Source of the DNA: Lomentospora prolificans
Lineage: Eukaryota > Ascomycota > Sordariomycetes > Microascales > Microascaceae
DNA: 64,000 bases
Assembly (NCBI GenBank): GCA_029532625.1
Contig: JARFXM010000010.1
Coordinates: forward strand, 310,001-374,000
Reading direction: 5' to 3'
Part shown: piece after piece, positions 11,705-22,524 of the stretch
Numbering within the stretch: position 1 is the stretch's first letter
Layout: every line of letters starts with the position of its first letter
Made by a program: the position numbers and the translations under genes
Notes under the pieces: model-generated
Told to the model about the DNA's origin: nothing
What the model saw: only the letters and a program-made list of their open reading frames with translations
The model's database searches: none

Positions 11705-12708
11705 AGGATTCTTCTGTCTCTTGGTTATTACTGGCTGTTGGAATTGACAACTATTCATGGCGAAAGTGAATGCTCTGAGTTTTTATCGTAGTCGACAGCG
11801 ATACGTTGACTACCCAAGTCCCGAAGCGATGCCACCCTCACCATGCTATTAATACATACAGATCTGAAGCATTAGAAAACTAGAAGAATGGTTATCACGT
11901 GCAAGTTCAACCCTTCATCTACAACCACCATCCATTAAGCCACCTTGCCCTTGATAGATTCTCGCTATATAATAATCACAGTAAGATTGGCCCAATCACG
12001 GAGCTGGAGGTGTCAGCACTTTGCTGACGGTGTTGCCTTTTGTCCTTCAACGACGACGATATATAAAAGAGCCGTGCTTGTTGCGCTAAACCATTGTCCA
12101 GCACCTCGGTCCTCGTCGCCGCCGGAAACCTCCCAATATGAATCTTCCAAATGGTTGCTCAAGTTTTCGTCAGACTTCATCCGGCAAGTCACGAGAATGG
12201 AAGGAATCAGCGAGCAGGCTTGGAACGCTTGTAATGCTCCCAGGCGACTTGTACGCTGCTGGCTGGAGGTACGCGGGCGATATGGCGGAGATTGAGGAAA
12301 AGAACCTGGGGCTTTGCATTATTCACGCAGTTCCGTCTCTCAGTGGCGTTTTCGGTTAGACTAGGAATGGGTTCGGCACTGAGGCTAGATCGAAATTGGT
12401 ATAGCCTCGATCGATTGATCGGGTTGCTTGATGACCAACCTACGAGTAAGAGCCCTCATCCACCTTTAGAATCCACTAGACCATGCAGAGTAGTTCCGCT
12501 TGGGCAGTCATCGGAGATCCCTACTGAGTCACCTCGGTCCAAGATAACGCGCGGCCAAGTTCATCGACGTCAGAGCGGGAATGGAGCTCTTCGAACAAAA
12601 AAAACTCAACACAATATTACAAAATCGCCTGTATTTCTGTTGGTAGTCTATCGAGGCTTCTCGCGGATTGATCATTTTACCGGCATCGAACCCAAATTGA
12701 CGCAGACA
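11705..12708. other. Spacer with possible orphan promoter
   Basis: No recognisable domain. A strong TATA-like element (12060-12069) is followed by an ATG at 12138 that opens only 73 codons; this product is not recognised and I do not call it a gene. Confidence 0.3.
12060..12069 (+). promoter_or_regulatory. TATA-like box
   Basis: TATATAAAAG, 78 bp before an ATG at 12138 that opens a 73-codon frame. It is one of the best TATA matches in the window, yet no recognised gene follows. Confidence 0.35.
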
Positions 12709-14565
12709 ATGGTGAGGGTTGCGAATTCGGTGCGACGCACCGACAGAGTTCGGACATTGCACGACGGATTCCGAGCTCTCCAGTTGGTTGGTTTCGCCAT
12801 GGCTTCTCACCTCGCCGCTCCCTAACGACAATATAGGCGCTGGTATCTTCCAGGACTAAGATTTTCCACTCTCTCATTTTGGTCCCTTGTGGTGTTTTTT
12901 GCATCCTCGCTTATTGCTTTGGTCTTGAGGCCTTACTGAGACGAGCCGGGATTTCTTTCCCGCCCTCGGTCGCCGGATTGATTCTACTTCTTGCCTTTTT
13001 GCTTCTTTCTGAAGTTGTACTTGGCAACGCCCGAACTAAAAAAATCGTTTCTGTTGTCGATGTTCCGGTAGGTATCCTTTGAGATGCGTTATTACTTTTT
13101 TTTTAGTTCTCGAGCGCTGAATTGTCCAGGGAGGCTGGGCTTTGAGATGGATTGGTTTGTTCTTCTCCCCATCGCTCATAACCCTCCCTCTGAGTTCGCC
13201 TGTTAGTGGCGTAGAAATAGCTAAAATCATCGCTGTCTTCGGTATGTCACCCTTCCTTTGCCCTGAGCTGATGTTGATGAAACTGCCCAGTACTTGGCTG
13301 GTTCTTGGTCGTCGCGTTCACGGCCTTCTTCACACGTGGCCTGCAGGCCGTGCTAGGCTCTCGAAAGAAACGCCACCAACAGGCATCTGAGGATGATAGC
13401 GCAGAGTTGGTTGGAATCATTCGGGATAACGCAAGCGAGGCTCCATCAAACGCCCTAAGCCCACCTGCTCGGCCTGCGACTGTGCTCGGCGGCATCACCG
13501 CACCGCCCCCTCCAGGCGAGACAATCCCACCGCATTCTTCACCTGAAGTATCACAAAATGAAGCCTTTGCCAATAACATTTCGGATACGTATCCTCCACC
13601 AGAGGTACCGGGACTATCCCCCCGTGTTAGGCTATGGGCCGCTCGCATATCTGGCCACATGCACACCGCCATATATGTATCAATATTGCTAGCAGGTATT
13701 CCCGTTTACTATGTCACGGGCTATGCTATGCCAGCACAATTGGGCGGTTGTGTTCTCTGCTACTTCGCCACATTATATATCCCAATGAGATATCGTGCTT
13801 ACCTACATCCCCTAGTTGTCTCGTCTGGTGCGTCGATTCTGATAATCTGGACTCTAGCTGCCATCCGTAAGGACAGCTTGCAAACTGCCCTTCAGGACTT
13901 CAAGACTGGAATGAACTTTTATTCTCTCCTAGCTGTTCCTGACAAGAGGAGGGCTCCCGGCGCCGGCGACATGTTCGTCGCTGCTCTCGATGCTGGTATT
14001 GTGGCTCTTGCTCTGCCCATGCATCAGTACCGTAGAGAGCTGAAGGAGCATTTCCTCGTCATCCTCCTACCGTCTCTTACTCTTGCAGTTGGTTCGCTTT
14101 TCGCCTACCCTGTTGCATGCTATGCCATTGGAATAGACGCTCAGCGTTCTCTCTCTCTGGCGTCCCGCAGCCTAACAGTCGCTCTCGCGATACCCGCGAC
14201 GGAGAACCTTGGTGGGGATGTCGGTGCTGCGGCGGCCGTCGCTGTTATGAGTGGTATTTTAGGTGTTCTCGTCGGACAACGAATGTTAAATTGGATGAGA
14301 ATACCCAAAGGTAGGTCCGGGAGTATTGGAATACGATGGAATTTCTTGACTAACCTGCATTTATTAATACTCGACAGACGACTACATCACCCGCGGAATC
14401 ACGCTAGGTGCCAACTCTTCGGCCATCATTACAGCACTTCTTCTTCAATCAGACCCTCGAGCTGCCGCCATGTCGAGTTTGTCAATGAGTTTGCTCGGAA
14501 CTATCACTGTATCCCTGACCTCGATTCCGCCCGTTGCAAGCGTGGTCAGGTCCTTGGTGTTATGA
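12709..14565 (+). CDS. LrgA/LrgB (PLGG1-like) fusion membrane transporter
   Basis: Homologue of the bacterial LrgA/CidA and LrgB/CidB pair fused in one chain, as in plant PLGG1, which carries glycolate/glycerate across the chloroplast envelope. The fungal substrate and membrane are unknown. CDS join(12709..12786, 12837..13067, 13130..13241, 13291..14310, 14378..14565), 542 aa; all phases close. The LrgA-like half (about residues 35-165) shows ISFPPSVAGL, SEVVLGNA, VVDVPGGWALRW and GVEIAKIIAVF. A Pro/Ser-rich linker follows (about 165-250). The LrgB half (about 255-540) has PSLTLAVGSLFAYPV, SRSLTVALAIPAT and, split by the last intron, the TRGITLGANSSAI and SMSLLGTIT segments. Exon 1 is the least certain part: its donor GTTGGT was chosen because it gives the right phase and a plausible basic leader. 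Confidence 0.85.
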
Positions 14566-15319
14566 TCACGTCAGTTATATGTTGCTCAGAGTAGATAGTC
14601 GCCCCGAGTAGACTTGATCAAACGAGGTTGGATGTCAGTCCACTTATCGAAAGGAAGTCTTGGCAACCATTTCGCTCTCAAATAAGCTCGAACAAAAACC
14701 CGTGCAATCACCTCTGTAATACGGAGCTGGGCAAATCGCCGTTAAGATCCGCTAAGATTGGGGTTGGGCCCAGACCTGCCAGACCAGCATCGCTTCGGAG
14801 TGCATCGAGAGCTGAACGGCAAATCACGAGATTGGGACTAATAACAAGAGTGCGCATTAGCCAAAGACCGGGCAAAATGTTTCGTTTTCAGCTCCATCTT
14901 CATCGCCGCCGACCATAAGCTGAAAATCCTCCTCCTCGTGAATCACTCCATAGCAGATTTGCCCATGAACCACTGTATAAAAGTCAATACATTCCGATCA
15001 TAAGGGGCCCCGATATCAGGCAATAATATGGAGAGAGACTAGGCTGCAAGACTCTGCCTCCGTATATTAGGAGCTCCTCGAATTTACGCAAGCCATCGGA
15101 ATAAACCTTCCTTACCTTTCCCGCCGTATTTTCTCTACTATGAAAAATGCACCAAGTCCCCTCTGCAACGGATGATGGCTGTACTCAAACTTGTTGGGGA
15201 GCAAAGGATGTGATATACCACACAATACTTGTTCTATTGAAGCATTGTGCTAACTCTGCAATCTCCCATTGTTAAAAAGCTCTGGGAGCACCGCGACCAA
15301 GCAAAAGTAGTGAGACCAG
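14566..15319. other. Spacer / unresolved 5' part of the next gene
   Basis: Upstream exons of the Ser-rich membrane protein should lie here, but I could not find a convincing Cys-rich ectodomain. A GTGCTAACT branch-like site at about 15247 and a CCAG at 15316-15319 are consistent with an intron end. Confidence 0.3.
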
Positions 15320-15715
15320 AACAACATCCGCAGCTCGGGCTCTGGCGAGTCAAACTCCGACTCTAGTTCACCGTCCAACTCCAGTCTTTCTTCCAATTCT
15401 TCATCTTCAACCAGCAGACTCTCAACTGGGGTCATAGTCGGGACCGTGGTCGGCGTGGCAGCTGTCGCGTGTCTCACAACCGCAGCCCTGTGCTGGTTCT
15501 GTTGCCGCCGTAATGGTCACACAACCTCACCACCTGCCCTGGCCCCTCTGCTAGTTAGACTGCCTGAAGAGAAATCCTCAGAAGGGCTATCTGTCCAGCC
15601 AAACCCCAATCAGACCAACCAATATCTCGCGGCGAGCTACACCTCACATCCTCCACTGAGGGCTCAGGAGCTCCCAAGCTTGATTGTGCACGAAATGGGA
15701 ACTGCAAGGAATTAA
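15320..15715 (+). CDS. 3' part of a Ser-rich single-pass membrane protein
   Basis: From 15320, immediately after a CCAG acceptor, the frame encodes a Ser/Asn-rich stalk (SSGSGESNSDSSSPSNSS and on). It is followed by TGVIVGTVVGVAAVACLT, a single transmembrane helix ending in CCRRN, then a Pro-rich tail of about 70 residues to the stop at 15713-15715. Stalk, helix, basic stop-transfer and short cytoplasmic tail is the plan of many fungal wall-sensor-like or Cys-rich surface proteins. The ectodomain exon or exons upstream were not resolved, so the start is artificial. The gene converges on the 15903 gene. It may be intact or 5'-truncated. Confidence 0.45.
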   Translation, partial: NNIRSSGSGESNSDSSSPSNSSLSSNSSSSTSRLSTGVIVGTVVGVAAVACLTTAALCWFCCRRNGHTTSPPALAPLLVRLPEEKSSEGLSVQPNPNQTNQYLAASYTSHPPLRAQELPSLIVHEMGTARN

Positions 15716-15902
15716 GCGCTTGTACTTGGGCATGTTCAAACGACTTTAACGGTGCCTGTAGTTGACTAGTCTGGTCAGGATCTAATGATACTATTATCGT
15801 ATCTTCTGTTTTCATCCATGACTTTACGCCGTCCCGCCCATGGTTGGTGGCGCGTGCCATAGATTTAACCTCGATTATCCCCCCGTCACTCCGTCCTCAA
15901 CA

Positions 15903-17432
15903 TCATATGTAGGCTTTGTTCGTGCAATCTTCTGCGTGCCTTTTCTCCTCGGCCATTTTGCGAATAGTTTGTGTCGCATAGGCTCTTTTCCAAAACTTCT
16001 TATGTACGTTATCTCGAATACGCTCGTCATTGTATATGAGCCCAGAAGGGAAAAAGATTTGAACCATGGCCAAGCCGGCAGTGGGCATCCATTTTTCAAG
16101 CTCAATCAAGGCACCATGAACCCCGACAGCGTATATTGTTTTGTCAGATGCTGTAGTGCTGTATCCCGCTTCCTTTGCTTTCGAACCAGTCGGAGCTGCA
16201 CTTGTCGCCTGAGGTTCGATGGCTTCGAGCCATTGGGGAGTGCCATCTTTCCCGGACATGGAGCGAAGCCAGGGAGGCATTTGTACCGCCTGCGCCTTGG
16301 AATCAGTCAATACAGAGTCGGTCGGCTTCTTTCGAGCCCACTTCTCCAAGTCCTCCAGCGATTCGAGGTCTTTGTCGAGGTCCACGCCGGCATCGTCATC
16401 ATCTTCATAGGTTCTGCGCTTGCCAATGATGGTGGGGGCGCGTTCGAATGGGACAAGGGCGAAGCCAAAAGCTTCAGGGCTCCGACGTGTTCCGGCCGCA
16501 AAGACGTTTTGAATCATGCCGAGGCTCCCAATTCCCACAAGAAACCACGTATGGTTTTGTAGGCCTGTGACGCTAATCAGGAGACACGTCCAGAGGATTG
16601 CCAGGGTCAAGGAGATCCAACGAGTTTCGGGCCGTGCTACGGGGCTTGCCCGAGCTAGACTTTCCAAGTCCCAGGATCCCCGCTCACCGACGAGAACCAT
16701 GATGTGCGAACCCCCGTTACCTCGCGTCAAACACATCACCTTCCGCTTTTCCAGCTTTCTTCCCGCCCACTTCTCGTCATTCCATTGTGGGAGGGAACAG
16801 GTGACTGCTGTGAGGATATTTCCAGCAAGAACAACCATGAAAATACTCCAGTTCCGGTATAGAACCCAGGGTACTGCGGCCAAGGCCAATTGCACAGGTA
16901 TAGTGAACCACCCTAGCCACCAGACGAAATCCAAACTTGGTGGAGCAGCTGGCCCGAGTCGAAACACATCAACTCTAATGGACTCGGCTCGACCCTTGTC
17001 GGCCTCGGATTTCCGATCAATGGGAAATCGAGCTTCATGGTCTCTTAGAAGACGCCCCAACACCCAGGATTGGGTTTCCTGAGAAAATCCATTAGAGCAG
17101 TTGACGGCTATCGACGGGCAGTCCGTGTCGGGCATTAGTCGAGTATTGCCCACGACTGAGAGCAGGCTGGAAAATCCGTAGGAAACCAATCCGAATGAGA
17201 AGGCGACTGGGGTGATGGGGATGCGTATCCGTCGTCCACATAGTGCCACTTGAGCTTCATAGCCGACGAGCTGGGCGATGGCCTTTTGAACAATGTCTCC
17301 GCCGACCAAGAGTAGAAGGCTAAAGATATCGCCAGGATTCAGCCACTGGTCATGAAGCTCCTCTGCGGTCGTCTTGGTGGTGTTATCCATATCGAGGGGC
17401 TCTTGCTGTGGCGTGAATAATTTGCGATGCAT
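15903..17432 (-). CDS. Polytopic membrane protein divergent from the NLR
   Basis: A 509-aa intronless protein of a family that I recall only as uncharacterised in Pezizomycotina. About six hydrophobic segments are visible, near residues 35-55, 72-95, 168-190, 194-215, 268-288 and 292-312. A hydrophilic C-terminal half of about 180 residues follows, with an acidic patch (YEDDDDAGVDLDKDLESL) and a basic, amphipathic end (VHKKFWKRAYATQTIRKM). A conserved-looking SHIMVLVGERGSW lies in the loop between the fourth and fifth segments. The start at 17432 is the longest; Met15 (MDNTTK) is an alternative. The gene is head-to-head with the NACHT protein across about 600 bp. Function and compartment are unknown; transport or signalling are both open. 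Confidence 0.8.
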   Translation of the reverse strand: MHRKLFTPQQEPLDMDNTTKTTAEELHDQWLNPGDIFSLLLLVGGDIVQKAIAQLVGYEAQVALCGRRIRIPITPVAFSFGLVSYGFSSLLSVVGNTRLMPDTDCPSIAVNCSNGFSQETQSWVLGRLLRDHEARFPIDRKSEADKGRAESIRVDVFRLGPAAPPSLDFVWWLGWFTIPVQLALAAVPWVLYRNWSIFMVVLAGNILTAVTCSLPQWNDEKWAGRKLEKRKVMCLTRGNGGSHIMVLVGERGSWDLESLARASPVARPETRWISLTLAILWTCLLISVTGLQNHTWFLVGIGSLGMIQNVFAAGTRRSPEAFGFALVPFERAPTIIGKRRTYEDDDDAGVDLDKDLESLEDLEKWARKKPTDSVLTDSKAQAVQMPPWLRSMSGKDGTPQWLEAIEPQATSAAPTGSKAKEAGYSTTASDKTIYAVGVHGALIELEKWMPTAGLAMVQIFFPSGLIYNDERIRDNVHKKFWKRAYATQTIRKMAEEKRHAEDCTNKAYI

Positions 17433-18035
17433 GCTCCCTCGGGGTGGTGGCGTGACGAGCGCGGCCTCTTAGTATAATTAATGCGCGCGAGACTCAATAC
17501 TGCCTTCATGGTAGGCTTGCTTTATGCGAGAGAGCTGGCCTTGTAGGACTGGTGCCTAGGATTCAGTTGTGGCGGAGCCAGCAAGCATCGAGATCCGGAT
17601 GCATCAACTATTGCTCCTTCTGCCCAATAATAGTCCGTAACGCCGAACCCCTGATTTCAGCTGATATCTCTGCTGCCTGTGGCTGAGACGCAAGCCGCAG
17701 CGCGCGGCAGCCCGTCGAGAATAATAGGCGGACAGACCCTGGCACACTGAACAATCACCGAAGATAAGAATCCAGATCCATTGTTTCGGGTGGGAGCCTT
17801 CTCTATGAATATTGATATGTAAAAAGTGGCATTGCTGCGCCCGGTCTGGTGGGCGGCTATAACCCCTCCTGACATGACAACGTCTCCAAGGATCTGGGAT
17901 GCTAAATACAATAAAATACGACCAGTGTTGCCTGTGAAGAAGCAGCCAAGAAGGCACAGTAAATCAAACCACCCTCATAGCCCTTCGTTTTCCTTGCATG
18001 AGTTGCAAATACCTTACCATTGGAGGACACCAGCA
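17433..18035. promoter_or_regulatory. Divergent promoter of membrane protein and NLR
   Basis: The only spacer between the two head-to-head genes. No other gene was recognised; a 117-codon minus-strand frame inside it looks like chance. Co-regulation is inferred from layout alone. Confidence 0.4.
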
Positions 18036-21000
18036 ATGGCCAACCAGCCTCTTCCCACGATATCTTCACTCAATGAGTTCATTATCGGCCATAACGGTAT
18101 GTTTTTTTATCCAACGAGGGGCTAGGTCAATTAATGCGGTCATGTCACATTGATAATCCCTTCGTCTGCCTGCTAACATGGCAAAAGCTACCATCGAGGG
18201 ACTCATCGACCAGACGTTTGATATGATCCTGGAGAATTTACTCCAGCTAGGACTGTCTCAAGCTTCACCCAAGTTTTTCGCTGTGTATGCCCACGATAAC
18301 GATCAAATCCCCGAGTTTGCAGCAAATGCGACAACCGTGCATAAGTTTATCGCCTGGTTCAAGAAACTCCAGTTCGACGTAACGTCTGATAAATCGCCAC
18401 ATGGAGAATCGTCTTCGCGCGAGCCGGAGAACTCAGGTGCATGCCGCGATATCTTGGAAAACCAGCTCGCACTCTTGCCGCGAGAGTGGGATGACTGCAA
18501 CGCCGATTACGTGCTCGTTTTCGGCTCTCAGCTTTTCGGCAAATACGTACACGATGAGGAAGAGGCGGTGCGCCGAGGTGATATCGAAAAGTCATACCTA
18601 GAGGCTGTTTCAGAGGCCTGCCAGGCCTGCTGCATCACAAACAGCTCCAAAGAGAGATCTCGAATGGTGCGGACCAAGCTTAGCCATCTCCAGGAGGACT
18701 TCTCGCAGAAGATGGGAAACGCTTTTCATCACGTACTTACTGAACTGGGCATTGTATCGTTCAGACAAAATCAAGAGGCGGTACCGAGCACGATCCCAAT
18801 TGCACTGGGGAATGTGGGAAAGAGTTGCTTCCCAGCTTCGATTGTCCCCAAAAATGACACCAAGGTTAGGGTGGATGTGGATATTGCAAATCCCCATCGG
18901 AGCTTCTTCAAGATCCTACTCATGTTTGGGGGCGACCTAGAACACTATAGATTTATCATCGAGGAGATGGAAACATGTTTCAATGCCTGCATTGATATTT
19001 TGAAGAAGAATTTTGGAACCGAAAAGCTCAGCCAATACCCACGGCAACGCTCCTGGACCATCTTTGGGACGTTGGAGCGTGTCAACAAGGCAATGCACCA
19101 TCGCGGAGTGAAGCAACGACAAATCACGAGGCCCGCCCTTAGGAGTATACTGAATCGCCACGCCTGGCTGCGTCAACCGATCGAGCGGATATCACAGCAG
19201 AAGCTGCCCAGTGACGTTGAGGATATTGACCTCAGGATCGTCGCGGGTCGCGTCGCTTCCGCTTCAGAACCTAAGGTTGTGCAGATGGGCCCTCGAAGAC
19301 CAGTAGCTCTGTCTGAGTTGTTCGACGAGATCAAACTAAAAGATGGAGAGACTATTGCTCCCAAGCGAATCCTTATCCAGGGCCCGCCGGGGGTGGGAAA
19401 GTCCACTCTGAGCCGGCGGCTCATGTGGACTTACAGTTGGGACAAGGATCTTCGATCCAAGTTTGCACTCGTGCTCCTAATACCGCTGAGGAGATTAAAA
19501 CTACCAGTTAATCTGAAGGAAGTTTTGTTAGGGGAATACTTGTCACGGGAGCCGAGGGGCGGCGAGTATGCAGACTGCCTCAACGACTGGATTGTCGAGG
19601 AATTTTGCAAGCGGAATCAAGAGGGCCGACACGATTCTAAAAATTCCAAAATTCTCCTCATTCTCGATGGGCTGGATGAAGTAGCTGGTTTACAACCAGA
19701 CCACCCCAGCTACCAACTCCTAGACATCCTCCTAAATCAACCAAACGCTGTTATCCTGTCCAGATACGGTGCTGATAGCAACTCAATACCGATGGAGAAT
19801 ATTGATCTCGAAGTCGAGGCTGTCGGGCTTAGCAAGAAAAACATCTCAGCGTATCTCAGCAATGGAGAGATTGTCCAGGCCGACGATGCGCCTGAGATAC
19901 GGCGGTTCATCGAAAGCAACCCTGTTGTCCACAATATGGTCAAGATTCCAATTCACCTGGATATGCTCTGTTATAGCTGGGATGAATGTAGGAGGCAACG
20001 GGCTTGCAAGCGACGGGCATCCCTCGAGAGTGAAAAGGGATCGGGCAATGCCTTGTTGCCCACAACCACCGAGATGTACCAGGCCATCGTTGAGAAGCTC
20101 TGGCGTAAGGACATCCCGATGTTCGAAAAGATGGATGGGAACGAGCGAGTGACGGCGCAAATTGTACAGGCAGAAACCAACTACAACCGCCTCGAACGGA
20201 TTATCCAACCAGAAGCGGAGGCGCTAGAACGTATCGCTGTTTTTCTAACCGAGAACCGCCGACTTGAATTCGACATGGATGACATTGACAAAGCTGACAC
20301 GATGGAGAGAGGAGATGGTTATACCGCCGCTCCATTGAGCCTAAAGAGGAACCTGGGAATAACGTCTTTTCTACGCCGAGCTACCAAAGGCACAGATAGC
20401 CAGATGATCGGCTTCGTGCATACCACCTTCCAGGATTTCTTTGCGGCTCAATACATTTCCAAGAGCAAGGACCGCATCAAAAGATATTTCATCGAATACA
20501 AGTATGAACAACGCTTCCAACTCATATGGAGATTCGTCGCCGGCATTCTTTCGACTCAGCCAGCCGAGCTTCGTGGATTTTTTGAGCTCTTAGAACAAGA
20601 GCCAAGGGATCTGGTAGGAGGTACCCATGCACGCCTTCTCATGAACTGTTTTGCCGAGTGCGGAAGTACTATTGAAAGAGACCTTCGAACAAACGTTTTA
20701 GGTAAACTCTCGGACTGGCTTGACCTGGAGTTGCGAGTTGATGTGAACCCTGCCATCAGTGCTATGGCAGCGTTTCCGGAAGACATCATCTTGCGCAAAC
20801 TCAAAGCACTTCCTGAAAATCGAGAAGCTACGTACTTAGAATTAATGCTGGGGTCAAGATCCAACCTCGGGGGTCCGTTATGTGGTGAATTGCTGGCGCT
20901 TTTTGATCGAAAGAGATCGTTGGGTTTTCAAATTCGAAAAGTCCTAGCGGCCCAATTATCGCTGTCTTCAAATGTCCTCGACACTCTGTGGGATATGTGG

Positions 21001-22368
21001 AACAATTCTGATGAGGACCAGGTCAGATTTGCACGTCATGTGTTAATCCGACAGGCGCGAAGCCTCCCCGAGAGATTGATCGAGAGTTTTGTGGACGTTT
21101 TCATTAACGCCCCTAGCGACAAAGAGGGTTCCCTACAAGACAGGTGTTACGACGCTTTTCGAGTCATTCAAGCTCAGGAGACATTGTCTGCCGGTCCTAT
21201 GAACAGGCTCGTTGCATTCCTCGGAGGAAAGCCAGGCCTCCTCACAGAGCAGCTGGAACAATTCAATGCTTCCCTAGCGCCAAGCTCGCGTCTCATGGAC
21301 TTGGTGAAGTTTCCCTACGTGGCGAGCTTTGGCATCTTGGTTGGGCATCTAGCGTCGTGTCCTGAAATCATTGGCCAAATACATGAGTTCACAGAAGGAA
21401 GCGGATCCCAGCCAACTCAGCAGGCGCTCACAGGCATTCAGTTCCTACTAGCGCAGCAAGAGTTAATGGAAAGCATGTGTGAACTGGGTCCGGTGAACAT
21501 GACCGCTGTCTTGTTGGCGTGGCTGGAGGCAACCATGTTACTCTCAATCTCCAAGGAACAAGGCGGTGCGAAGGACCTGCTAAAGGCTCTTTCAACACCG
21601 CAACCGGCCGCTGCACCGCTGCGTGCACAGAACCGACATGCCGCACGGGATTTTGCCCCTGTTGTCTCGGGTATCCCAACGACGCTAACCTATAGCATCA
21701 CCCAATTCCTTATGAGTTTATCCGAGGGAGAACGAGACGCTATAATCAAATTGTTCTCTGAGGAAATGCAATCAGGGAAAAGCTTGCCGTATACCAAACT
21801 AACTGCCAAGCTTCATAACGCCGACCTCCCAGTTGAGGTACGCAGGATGGCTGCAACGTTGCTCCTTGGTATGAAGGACTTAGCTATTCCTCATATACGG
21901 GCTATTTTAAACTGCATCAAGGGTGATCCGGGGGCTGACAGGCGCGTCTTCCACATCTGGGGTTACAGGAATATCGAGAGCCTATGTTTCCTTGCGGACT
22001 CATTACGCCCCGATGAAATTGCGGTCTTCCTAGAAAATGTGTACTTGAATCAAAGCCTCATCCGACCTCGACCAATTTGGATTGTTGACAACACAATCCA
22101 GTATTATTCACAAGCTTGGGAGAAGAATGAATACAAACTCAAGAAGGGAAGTGTGTTTCGCGAAAAGTATCGCTCTGCTCAGAAAGGGGCAGGAGTACCA
22201 AAGGATGCTCAAATCATGGTAAAGGGCGGTCATCTGGCTCGACGGTTGAAGAAAACTCCGGTACAGCTAGTAGAGCACTTGAAGAACGCAGAGCTCTTGA
22301 AGGTAGGCCCTCGGCGGATTGGGTGGACTAGGACGAAACACAAGAAGGTGGCCTCAAAGGACTGTTAA
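18036..22368 (+). CDS. NACHT STAND (NLR-like) protein with TIR/SEFIR-like N-terminal domain
   Basis: Predicted intracellular immune or allorecognition receptor: ligand binding by the C-terminal repeats would drive NTP-dependent oligomerisation and activate the N-terminal effector domain. CDS join(18036..18096, 18188..22368), 1413 aa. The intron has GTATGT, GCTAAC and an AAAAG acceptor; a second possible start is 18178 in the same frame. Residues about 20-190 form an effector-position domain with FFAVYAHDND, VHKFIAWFKKL and YVLVFGSQLFGKYV, an alternating beta/alpha plan like TIR/SEFIR. The NACHT core shows Walker A GPPGVGKST near residue 419, Walker B ILLILDGLDEV near 509, and HTTFQDFFAAQYI near 765. 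From about 800 to the end there are helical HEAT/ARM-like repeats and a basic tail. WD40, ankyrin and TPR repeats are not visible. The TIR-like label is inference from pattern only. Confidence 0.9.
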
Positions 22369-22524
22369 GGAATGAAGAATTGTTACCATTCTCTTTTCCT
22401 ATTTTTTAATATTATTGTCGGCGTTTTTACTGAAGGTATTTGAAGCCTTTGGAGTTTCCCGTAATTTACGTTTCTACACATCCATTATCTCAGGATCACA
22501 GAAAATGAGCCAAAAATCAAAGCT

